A stretch of 64,000 nt of DNA from Streptomyces diastatochromogenes (GTDB lineage: Bacteria > Actinomycetota > Actinomycetes > Streptomycetales > Streptomycetaceae). Where the stretch lies: NCBI RefSeq assembly GCF_002242805.1, contig NZ_MCGQ01000022.1, positions 124,001 through 188,000 of the forward strand, read 5' to 3'. The notes under the pieces were generated by a model. It did not search any database. It had not been told where the DNA came from and saw only the letters and a list, made by a program, of their open reading frames with translations. The translations under genes were made by a program, and so were the position numbers. This document shows positions 57,340-64,000 of this stretch, one piece after another (the first letter of the stretch is position 1; every line of letters begins with the position of its first letter).

Positions 57340-58443
57340 ATGAGTGCAGTTGAGGTCACCGACAGATCGGACAGACCCGCCAGAACGCAGGCCGACGGAT
57401 CGAGGCTCCCCTCGCTGACGGGGCTCCGGTTCGTCGCCGCGTTCCTCGTCTTCTGCTTCCACATCTCGATATCGGGGCTGTTGGCCCCGTCGTCGACGCA
57501 GCACGCGTTCGCTCGCACGGCGGGTGCCGGCGCCGTAGGCGTCTCGTTCTTCTTCGTCCTCAGTGGCTTCGTCCTGACGTGGTCAGCGCGGCTGGGCGAC
57601 ACCGCTCGTGCCTTCTGGCGGCGTCGAGCGGCGAAGATCTACCCGAACTACTTCGTGGCCTTCGTCATCTCCGTCGCCGGCCTGTACGCGACCGGCCACG
57701 CCGTCGGGTTCCTCGTCGGAGCGGCGAACCTGGGGCTCGTTCAGGCGTGGTGGCCGGACCCGGGCGTCTACTTCGGCGCGAACTCGGTCAGTTGGTCGCT
57801 CGCGTGCGAGGCGTTCTTCTACGCCCTCTTCCCGGCGCTGCTGCCCGTGTTGAGCCGCATTCGTCCGGAGCGGCTGTGGGCGAGCGCCACGGTGTGCGTA
57901 GCGGCCGTGTTCGCGGTGCCCGTGGTGGCGATGCTGCTGCCTGCCGAGCGGCACTACTGGTTCGTCTACATCTTCCCGCCGGTCCGCTTGCTGGAGTTCG
58001 TGCTCGGGATGCTGATGGCGCTCATCGTGAAGAGCGGGCGTTGGCCGCGGATTCCTGTGTGGTCCGTCGCGGTACTGCTCGTCGTCGCGTATGCCGTGAC
58101 GCCGTACTTCCCGCCGGACGCGGAAACGTCGGCCGTCACCGTGATCCCGTTCGCGTTGCTCATCCCCGCCGTGGCTGTGGCCGACGTCGAGGGGAAGCGG
58201 AGCGTGTGGCGGAGCCGGTCCGCGGTGTGGCTGGGTGAGGTCTCCTTCGCCTTCTATCTGATCCATCAGTCGGTGATCGTGGATCTGATGCGGGGGCTCG
58301 ACGCTCAGGGTTCGGCACCGGCCAAGGCATGGACGCTCACCGTCGGAGCGCTCGCTCTGTCAGTGGCGCTCGCGGGGCTCATGCACCGGTTCGTCGAGGT
58401 GCCGGTGATGCGGCGACTCGGACGCCGGAAGACGCGCCCCTGA
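57340..58443 (+). CDS. Membrane acyltransferase, AT3/OafA type
   Basis: A 367-residue integral membrane O-acyltransferase with about 10 spans. It has SLTGLRFVAAFLVFCFHIS near the start, where the His is catalytic; GVSFFFVLSGFVLTWS; the RRAAKIYPNYFVAF motif; and WSLACEAFFYALFPALLP. It adds acetyl or another acyl group to a sugar on the polymer. ATG 57340 follows a G6 run. It is the last gene on this strand; the convergent GT2 gene ends 3 nt away. Confidence 0.88.
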   Translation: MSAVEVTDRSDRPARTQADGSRLPSLTGLRFVAAFLVFCFHISISGLLAPSSTQHAFARTAGAGAVGVSFFFVLSGFVLTWSARLGDTARAFWRRRAAKIYPNYFVAFVISVAGLYATGHAVGFLVGAANLGLVQAWWPDPGVYFGANSVSWSLACEAFFYALFPALLPVLSRIRPERLWASATVCVAAVFAVPVVAMLLPAERHYWFVYIFPPVRLLEFVLGMLMALIVKSGRWPRIPVWSVAVLLVVAYAVTPYFPPDAETSAVTVIPFALLIPAVAVADVEGKRSVWRSRSAVWLGEVSFAFYLIHQSVIVDLMRGLDAQGSAPAKAWTLTVGALALSVALAGLMHRFVEVPVMRRLGRRKTRP

Positions 58444-58445
58444 AG

Positions 58446-59345
58446 TCACGGCCCCGGCGTGGCCCGCAGGGCGCCCGGTCGGGCGAGGGCGGCGGCGGCG
58501 GCTCGGCTGGCCGGGCGGCCGAGCACGGCGCGTGAGGTTTCCCGGAGCAGGACGGCGGTGCGGAAGGCGGCCGTGGCGAGGGGGCCGTGCCGGCGCCGGT
58601 ACAGACGGACACGGTTGAGGGTGAGCAGCGTCCACAGCCGGGGCGACACCTGGGAGTCGCCCCCCAGGTGAACGGCCTCGGCCGTCGGCTCCAACCGCGT
58701 GCCGTATCCCCGGTCCCGCGCCCGCAGGCAGTACTCGGTCTCCTCCGAGTAGAGGAAGAAGGACTCGTCCCAGGGACCGCAGGCGGCCAGGCAGTCCCCC
58801 GATATCGCCATGAGCGCGCCGGTCGCCCAGTCCGCGCGCGTGGGCCGCCGATATGCGGCGGGGTCGGTGACCATCTCGCTCAGGGCCGGGAAGCGCCCGG
58901 CCCGGGTGTTGCCGATCACGGCCTCGCCGAGGGCCCGGAGCACGCTCGACTCGCGGCGCAGCGAGTGATGGGGCGTGTCCCTGCCCTCTTCGTACAGGAG
59001 GGGTACGGCGATCCCGACCCCGTCCCCGAGGCCGTCGACGAGACGTTTGGCGCAGCCCTGCCGCATCCGGATGTCGGGGTTGCAGATGAGCGCGGCCCCG
59101 TACGCACCGGCCGCACGCAGCGCCGCGTTGACCCCGGCCGCGTACCCGGCGTTGCGGCCGGTCTGGACGACGGTGGCGTCGGGGGCCAGCGCCCGCAGGA
59201 CCTCGACGGTGTCGTCGGCGGAGTCGTTGTCGGCCACGACGAGCCGCCAGTCGAGGCCGGCCATGCCGTCGGGGAGCGCGGCGAGGAACCCGGGGAGCAC
59301 CGAGGCGCTGTTCCAGGTGACGACGATGACGGCGACGGGGTTCAT
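58446..59345 (-). CDS. Glycosyltransferase family 2 (rhamnosyltransferase-like)
   Basis: A 299-residue GT-A enzyme: AVIVVTWNSASVLPGFLAAL at the N-terminus, VVADNDSADDTVEVLRA, the donor site YGAALICNPDIRM, and WATGALMAISGDCLAACGPW with ESFFLYSEETEYCLRARDRG, the usual pattern of WbbL-type rhamnosyltransferases. dTDP-L-rhamnose is a plausible donor, given the rml genes. The start overlaps the Wzz-Wzy fusion stop as ATGA. Confidence 0.9.
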   Translation of the reverse strand: MNPVAVIVVTWNSASVLPGFLAALPDGMAGLDWRLVVADNDSADDTVEVLRALAPDATVVQTGRNAGYAAGVNAALRAAGAYGAALICNPDIRMRQGCAKRLVDGLGDGVGIAVPLLYEEGRDTPHHSLRRESSVLRALGEAVIGNTRAGRFPALSEMVTDPAAYRRPTRADWATGALMAISGDCLAACGPWDESFFLYSEETEYCLRARDRGYGTRLEPTAEAVHLGGDSQVSPRLWTLLTLNRVRLYRRRHGPLATAAFRTAVLLRETSRAVLGRPASRAAAAALARPGALRATPGP

Positions 59346-61375
59346 CGGGACTCCGCGAGTTGGGGGAGCTGGGCTTCGGCTGTCTTACGGGGGGCGGGGA
59401 CCTCTACGGGTACCGCGGCGGCGGCCTCGCGGCGGATGAAGCCGAGGTAGCTGCCGCCGGCGCCCAGGGTCAGGAAGAACATCCCGGCGTACATGGGGAA
59501 GCTGAGCGCGTCGAAGGTGGCGCTGATGACCAGGGCGACCAGGGCCGAGGCGAGGAAGGCCTGCCCGAGCTCCCGGTCCGACTCGGTGCGCGCGAGCCGG
59601 CGGATGGCACCGCCTTGGTGTATCCCGGTGACGAACAGGACGAGCAGCGCGACCAGCCCCACGGCGCCCATCTCGGCCAGGGTGAGCATGTACTGGTTGT
59701 CCGTGAAGAAGTACAGGTCGGGGGTGAAGGTGCCGAATCCCCGTCCGGAGCAGGGGCGTTCGCTGAGGTAGGGGACGATCGCGCTGTACTTCACCGTGCG
59801 CGCCTGGGTGCTGCTGTCGGAGTTGGACAGGAAGCTGGCGAACAGGTCGGTGATGGTTCCGATCAGCCCGGGAATGATCACCTTGAAGCCGGCCACCGAG
59901 CCCAGGATGATGCCGAGCGCGGCCCAGCGCCGCTGCGGCTTCCAGCGGGGCACCATCACCAGGATGACGATGAAGACACCGATGATGGACGTCCTGGACA
60001 CCGTCAGCGGAAGAGCCCCCGCCATGATCGCCACCGGGGCCCAGCGGCGCAGCGCGCCGGCGTGCCGGCGCACCGGGTCGAACGCCTGGTGGACGGCGAA
60101 GGGAACCAGGATGGCCAGCATCCCCCCGAACTCCAGCGGATGGGCCGTGGTGGAGCGTGGCCGGGTGAACGAGCCGCGGTCCATGGCGCTCATCCCGGCG
60201 GTGCTCGAATGCAGGCCCGGGATGTGGATGGAGTCGGCGATGTTGGTCGCGGCGAAGAAGTCGTAGTAGCCGATCAGGGCGACCACCGTGCCCAGGACGA
60301 CGAGCCGGCGCATCAGGGTCTCCAGCCGGCCGCGCTCCTGGATGCCGGCCGAGGCCAGCACCACCAGCGCCACCCACACCCCGAGTCCGATCAGCCCCCG
60401 GTCGGCCCCGAGGACCTCCTCGTGCGAGCTCTCGCGGGTCGCGGCCGCGAGGTACGACAGCAGCACCGCCGCGGCGAGCACGCACATCGCCACGCGCGGC
60501 AGCCTGGTGCCCGGCGCCGGCAGGATGCGGCCGCCCAGCCAGGTCGCGAGGTACCAGAGAAGTCCCAGCAGGGCGAAGACGTTGGCCGGGGTGCCCACGC
60601 CGCCCAGCGCGGGCAGGGTGAGGTTCGACGGGACGAAGAAGGCCAGCGCCAGATAGCCGGTGAGGATCGTCGTCGCGTCCAGTCTCCGCACCAGCAGGCC
60701 CTTGGGCCGCTCGGGGGGCCGGGCGCGATGGCGCCGGGGCACGTATCCGGCCAGGGCGCGTCCCCGGCGGCGGACCACCGCGACACCCTCGGCCAGGATG
60801 GACAGCAGGAACGCGCTGACCATCCCGACGATGACGACCGCCGCGATGCCCTGGTACCGGCCCTTCGACTGCGAGACAGGTGTCTGCGGCAGGACGACCG
60901 GCGCGGTCTGTACCGCGTACACCGCCGGCACCTTGGAGGCGGCCTGCAGGGCCTTCAGCTGCTCCCCGGTGAACTTGGTGAGGATGGTGGTCTCCCGGAG
61001 CACCTTCGCCCGGTCGGTTCCGGTGACGCTCAGGGTGAGCAGCGGGCTGTCGGCCTGTGGCGCGAAGCCGACCGTGTACTGGTCCGTGACGCCGCGGGAG
61101 TGCAGTTCCTTGGCCGAGTCGCTGGACTGGAGCGTCCTGATCAGCACGTCGGCCGTGACGACCAGCGAACCGCCCGCGTTCGACAGGGGGTTGCCGAAGG
61201 TCGGCGCCAGATCGGCGATCGCCGTGGAGTCGAGGAGCGTGACGGAACTCTGCGACTCGTAGGACACCGGGATGGTCCGGTACAGATACCCGCCCGCGAG
61301 AACACTGAGCAGCGTGAGGGGCACCATGAAGTACCAGCGCCTGCGCATGATGGCCAAGAGGTCGGCAAGGCTCAC
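59342..61375 (-). CDS. Wzz-Wzy fusion: chain-length domain plus O-antigen polymerase/ligase
   Basis: A 677-residue membrane protein in two parts. Residues 1-210 are Wzz-like: LADLLAIMRRRWYFMVPLTL, external SYESQSSVTLLDSTAIADLA, and a second span before RRRGRALAGYVPRR. Residues about 250-650 hold some 10-12 spans of an O-antigen polymerase/ligase (Wzy/WaaL) with a large loop bearing STTAHPLEFGGMLAI and GRGFGTFTPDLYFFTDNQYM. GTG 61375 has GGGAG at 5 nt and starts exactly where the Wzz paralogue at 51278 starts; ATG 61387 has no such site. One chain would both polymerise and count repeats. Confidence 0.85.
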   Translation of the reverse strand: MSLADLLAIMRRRWYFMVPLTLLSVLAGGYLYRTIPVSYESQSSVTLLDSTAIADLAPTFGNPLSNAGGSLVVTADVLIRTLQSSDSAKELHSRGVTDQYTVGFAPQADSPLLTLSVTGTDRAKVLRETTILTKFTGEQLKALQAASKVPAVYAVQTAPVVLPQTPVSQSKGRYQGIAAVVIVGMVSAFLLSILAEGVAVVRRRGRALAGYVPRRHRARPPERPKGLLVRRLDATTILTGYLALAFFVPSNLTLPALGGVGTPANVFALLGLLWYLATWLGGRILPAPGTRLPRVAMCVLAAAVLLSYLAAATRESSHEEVLGADRGLIGLGVWVALVVLASAGIQERGRLETLMRRLVVLGTVVALIGYYDFFAATNIADSIHIPGLHSSTAGMSAMDRGSFTRPRSTTAHPLEFGGMLAILVPFAVHQAFDPVRRHAGALRRWAPVAIMAGALPLTVSRTSIIGVFIVILVMVPRWKPQRRWAALGIILGSVAGFKVIIPGLIGTITDLFASFLSNSDSSTQARTVKYSAIVPYLSERPCSGRGFGTFTPDLYFFTDNQYMLTLAEMGAVGLVALLVLFVTGIHQGGAIRRLARTESDRELGQAFLASALVALVISATFDALSFPMYAGMFFLTLGAGGSYLGFIRREAAAAVPVEVPAPRKTAEAQLPQLAESR

Positions 61376-61443
61376 GAGAACTCCCATGGGGTGGCGGCTC
61401 GTCCCGGCGCCTGCGAGGATCGGTGGCGACGGAAGGAATCCCT

Positions 61444-62115
61444 GTGTCGCCTCGTGACGTCGCCGAAGCGCTGCTCCGCCGCTGGTACGTTCTGGTGCTC
61501 TCGCTCGTGCTGACGGCCGGCGGAGCCTACCAAGTGCTGCACCCCGCACCGCAGTACCTGAGTTCGGCGGTCGTCGTCCTCAAACCGCCCGTGACGGGCA
61601 ACCAGCCGAACCAGCTGACGAATCTCCAACCGCCGCTCGCCACCCTCTCGTACGGGGTTATCCAGCAGCTCGAGTCGCCCGCCGGGCGCAAGGAGCTGGA
61701 CTCCGTGGGCGTGCACGGGACGTACCAGCTGATCCCGCGCAACAGCGGCACCAGCGCGACGCCGCGCTATCTGATCCCCTCGGTGCAGGTGCAGGCGCAG
61801 CGGTCCGGCGCCGTGGAGGCCGACACGGCGGTCCGCCGGGTCATCGAGGTCTACACCCAGCACGTGACGGCCCTGCAGGACGCCCAGGGGATCGCGCCCG
61901 CGTCGCGGATCAGCGCATCCGTCCTGGTCGCCCCGAGCGCCGCACCCGTGCAGGGCACCAGGTCCCGCGCACTGGCCGGTACGGCACTGCTGGGCGGCAT
62001 CGCCGGGATCCTGGGCGCCCTGTGGCTCGACCGGTACGCGCTGCGGCGCAGGAAGCGCACGGGCGGCTTCCCGGACCCGGTCCGCCGCACCGCCGGGGTT
62101 CCGGTGGCCGGCTGA
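61444..62115 (+). CDS. Wzz-like membrane protein, third copy
   Basis: A 223-residue protein with two spans: RDVAEALLRRWYVLVLSLVL at the start and ALAGTALLGGIAGILGALWL near the end, with an external domain of about 150 residues (PQYLSSAVVVLKPP; VQVQAQRSGAVEADTAVRRV). It is a diverged member of the Wzz/chain-length family. GTG 61444 has GGAAGGA at 6 nt and matches the starts of the other two copies; GTG 61423 is an alternative. It is divergent from the Wzz-Wzy fusion with 68 nt between them. Confidence 0.75.
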   Translation: MSPRDVAEALLRRWYVLVLSLVLTAGGAYQVLHPAPQYLSSAVVVLKPPVTGNQPNQLTNLQPPLATLSYGVIQQLESPAGRKELDSVGVHGTYQLIPRNSGTSATPRYLIPSVQVQAQRSGAVEADTAVRRVIEVYTQHVTALQDAQGIAPASRISASVLVAPSAAPVQGTRSRALAGTALLGGIAGILGALWLDRYALRRRKRTGGFPDPVRRTAGVPVAG

Positions 62116-62132
62116 GCTGAACTGATCACGCA

Positions 62133-63179
62133 TCAGATACCGCGGCGCTTCCACGACTCCCACCACAGCCACTCCCGTCCGCGCTCGGCCACGGCCGACC
62201 ACACCAGGGGCTGCAGATACGGCATGGCCTTCGGCCCGATGCGTCTGCGCAGCCGCAGCGCGCGGTACTCGGGCAGCGCCGCGTATCCGGGCAGGCACTC
62301 CTCGGCGAACGCCACGCACGCGTCGACGGGTACGACTTCGGTGCGGCCCCGGTCGTAGGCCCGGTAGGCCCGGCGCAGCGCGTAGCGGGCGAGGCGGGTG
62401 TGGACCTGGTCGGCCAGGCGGTCGGCGTGGGGCAGCCGGTCGCCGCACTTGGCGAGCACGGAGTCGAAGGCGACGAGGCGCTGGCGCAGGTCGTCGAGCT
62501 GGCCGCCGAAGTCGACGGTGGACATGTTCTTGCCGTGGACGCGGTAGAAGGCCTGGTCGGCGCCGCGGATGTAGCCGACGTCGGCGTGGGCGGCGAGCCG
62601 CATCCACATCTCGATGTCGCCGGCGTGCGGAAGGGCGGGGTCGTACCCGCCGACCTCGCGCTGGAGGCCGGTGCGCACGACGACTTCCGGCGAGGTGATG
62701 CAGCCGGTGCCCTCGCGGAAGCGGCGCTCCAGCCACCACTGGCCGGGGTAGACGACCGAGCCGGTGCTCTGGGTACGGGCCTCGGGCAGCGGGCCGCCGT
62801 GCTGGAAGCGCAGGGGGCGCCCGTAGGCGAACCCCGCCTCGGGATGGGCGTCCAGGAGCGCGGCGGCCCGCACCAGCGCGCCCGGGACCAGCCGGTCGTC
62901 GGCGGACAGGAGGGCTACGTAGTCGCCGTCGGCCCACTCCAGCAGGCCTTCGTTGTATGTGGCGATGTGGCCCCTGTTGGTTTCGTGGACGTGGACCTCG
63001 ATGCGCGGGTCGGCGGCGGCCAGCTTGAGCGCGACCTCCGCCGAGTCGTCGGGCGAGGCGTCGTCGATGATGAGTACCCGGACGTCAACGCCGTCCTGCT
63101 CGTCCAGGACGCTGCTCACGCAGTCGGCGAGGAAATGGCCGTACTTGTAGCAGGGGATCACAACACTGACGGTGCTCAT
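62133..63179 (-). CDS. Glycosyltransferase family 2
   Basis: A 348-residue GT-A enzyme: VSVVIPCYKYGHFLADCVSS, VRVLIIDDASPDDSAE, then GDYVALLSADDRLVPGALVR (the DXD-like site is ADD) and DIEMWMRLAAHADVGYIRGA for the catalytic region. The C-terminal 110 residues are helical and Arg-rich. The donor is not readable. It ends 17 nt from the convergent Wzz-like gene and is part of the same surface-polymer locus. Confidence 0.9.
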   Translation of the reverse strand: MSTVSVVIPCYKYGHFLADCVSSVLDEQDGVDVRVLIIDDASPDDSAEVALKLAAADPRIEVHVHETNRGHIATYNEGLLEWADGDYVALLSADDRLVPGALVRAAALLDAHPEAGFAYGRPLRFQHGGPLPEARTQSTGSVVYPGQWWLERRFREGTGCITSPEVVVRTGLQREVGGYDPALPHAGDIEMWMRLAAHADVGYIRGADQAFYRVHGKNMSTVDFGGQLDDLRQRLVAFDSVLAKCGDRLPHADRLADQVHTRLARYALRRAYRAYDRGRTEVVPVDACVAFAEECLPGYAALPEYRALRLRRRIGPKAMPYLQPLVWSAVAERGREWLWWESWKRRGI

Positions 63180-63199
63180 CTGATGGGGGCAGCCAATCC

Positions 63200-63241
63200 C
63201 CGGTGGTGGTCTCTCGCGCGTTCGCGGGAGACCACCACCGG
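63200..63241 (-). terminator. Strong hairpin after the DUF4082-type gene
   Basis: A perfect 14-bp stem (CCGGTGGTGGTCTC and complement) with a 14-nt GC-rich loop, 15 nt past the stop at 63256. It separates this gene from the GT2 gene downstream. Confidence 0.75.
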
Positions 63242-63255
63242 TGGGTTCCGGTCGG

Positions 63256-64000
63256 TCAGTTCTTCTTCTTGTGGACGGTCGTCTTGCTGGTCAGCGTCCA
63301 GCTGGGGGACTTCACCGTGTTCCGGTGCCTGTCCTTGGCCGTGACCGTGATCGTGAACCGGGTGCCGTCCGGCAGCGGGGCGGACAGATGGACGGACACC
63401 TTGTGGGTGGCCCGGTCGTAGGAGACGACGGCCGTGACGTGGAGCTTCCTGGCGGCCTTGGAGCCCCGCAGGATGGTCACGGTCGCCTTGACGGACGACA
63501 CCTTGGCGTCGGCGGGCAGGGTCGTGACGAGCGGACTGCCCGCGTCGGCGGTGTGCGACAGCAGGGACGCGGTCACCTCCGAGGAGGTGGCCGTCGTCAG
63601 CTGTGTGCCGGGATCGTCGGCGGTGAAGACGGGGCCGACCCAGTAGTTCGCGGATCCGTAGGAACCGTTGGGGAAGGCCGAGTCGGTGCCGTACTTGTAG
63701 AGCCCGTTGTGGTGCGTGGTGGTGTCGGCCGTGGCCGTCAGCGGGTAGGACTTGTGGGCCGCCGCGAAGTAGCCGCCGTCCACCGCGTAGTTGCCGTGCG
63801 GCGCGTGGTAGGAGACGACGTACGGGGTGTCGGCGGTGATCGCCACCGGAGTGGCGAAGGTCAGCGTCTGCCAGCCGGAGGCCGTCTCGCCCGTGAAGGT
63901 GCCGCTGGCGAGCAGCGTGCCGCCGTCGGTCCACAGGCTGCCGGTGTGGGTGCCCGTGTTGCCGGTGCCCTTGTAGAAGGTGACACCGGTGACCCAGCCG
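63256..64000 (-). CDS. DUF4082-type secreted surface protein, C-terminal part
   Basis: Only the C-terminal 248 or so codons lie in the window; the gene continues past the right edge. The visible part has a DUF4082 beta-sandwich (LWTDGGTLLASGTFTGETAS, GWQTLTFATPVAITADTPYV, VSYHAPHGNYAVDGGYF). It ends with an Ig-like domain (ASSVKATVTILRGSKAARKL-like region; VSYDRATHKVSVHLSAPLPD) and a Lys-rich terminus. Such domains occur in extracellular carbohydrate-active or adhesive proteins. Its N-terminal domains and exact role are not visible. Confidence 0.8.
   Translation of the reverse strand, partial: GWVTGVTFYKGTGNTGTHTGSLWTDGGTLLASGTFTGETASGWQTLTFATPVAITADTPYVVSYHAPHGNYAVDGGYFAAAHKSYPLTATADTTTHHNGLYKYGTDSAFPNGSYGSANYWVGPVFTADDPGTQLTTATSSEVTASLLSHTADAGSPLVTTLPADAKVSSVKATVTILRGSKAARKLHVTAVVSYDRATHKVSVHLSAPLPDGTRFTITVTAKDRHRNTVKSPSWTLTSKTTVHKKKN

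Noticed and set aside
59360..61513. A 717-codon plus-strand open frame opposite the Wzz-Wzy fusion
   Set aside because: It gives repetitive Gly/Asp/His/Gln sequence without domains and mirrors the codon pattern of the real gene on the other strand.

Overview
The window is high-GC actinobacterial DNA with Streptomyces-type gene style: strong G/C third positions, GTG starts, ATGA/GTGA stop-start overlaps, IS630/IS481/IS5 remnants, secreted glycosidases with carbohydrate-binding domains, MmyB-like XRE regulators and an M4 protease beside a LysR gene. No rRNA, tRNA or CRISPR array was seen. All functions are read from translated sequence and remembered family motifs; no search was run.

1-16 kb is a worn accessory region. 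It mixes intact genes (ABC exporter, SUKH-domain protein, GNAT acetyltransferase, methyltransferase, GH62 arabinofuranosidase, a PhyH-type dioxygenase with a small partner and a divergent AraC regulator, a DJ-1/PfpI protein) with many broken ones: an IS5 transposase joined to a STAND-NTPase fragment, an S53 peptidase fragment, a pirin C-terminus, an IS630 transposase with an internal deletion, a frameshifted 5-formyltetrahydrofolate cyclo-ligase, a GH5 cellulase with one in-frame amber codon and an IS481 fragment.

16.2-31.4 kb, minus strand, is the most notable block: an isonitrile lipopeptide (INLP)-type cluster. Transcription runs MFS exporter, KAS III (FabH-like), ACP, ScoE-like isonitrile-forming Fe(II) oxidase, ScoD/FcoT-like protein, ScoC-like acyl-ACP ligase, ScoB-like ACP, ScoA-like C-A-PCP-reductase NRPS, then a FecBCD-type ABC importer (binding protein, permease, ATPase). 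Genes to make, export and re-import the product lie together, which fits a metallophore (chalkophore-like) role. Just upstream are an aspartyl/asparaginyl beta-hydroxylase-type oxygenase and an ABC ATPase-like protein that has lost its catalytic residues; their link to the cluster is inferred.

31.6-42.8 kb holds general functions: a second MFS exporter with an XRE regulator, a three-gene redox/stress set (WrbA-like, NTF2-like, DJ-1-like), a broken XRE paralogue, two medium-chain dehydrogenases, a Na+/H+ antiporter remnant, an IS5 fragment, a VOC protein, an M4 metalloprotease and a LysR regulator.

43-64 kb is a cell-surface polysaccharide locus. rmlA-rmlB-rmlD plus a sugar N-acyltransferase form a tightly coupled operon with no rmlC. 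After a long palindrome comes a Wzx/Wzy-type set: alpha/alpha-toroid protein, WecG/TagA glycosyltransferase, UDP-ManNAc/UDP-sugar dehydrogenase, WecB epimerase, Wzz-like protein, Wzx flippase, beta-helix lipoprotein, GT2, two methyltransferases and an acyltransferase. On the other strand are a GT2 and a Wzz-Wzy fusion, then a third Wzz-like gene, another GT2 and, cut by the right edge, a DUF4082-type surface protein. The enzymes suggest a polymer containing ManNAc or ManNAcA and a dTDP-6-deoxyhexose, made by the Wzx/Wzy route.
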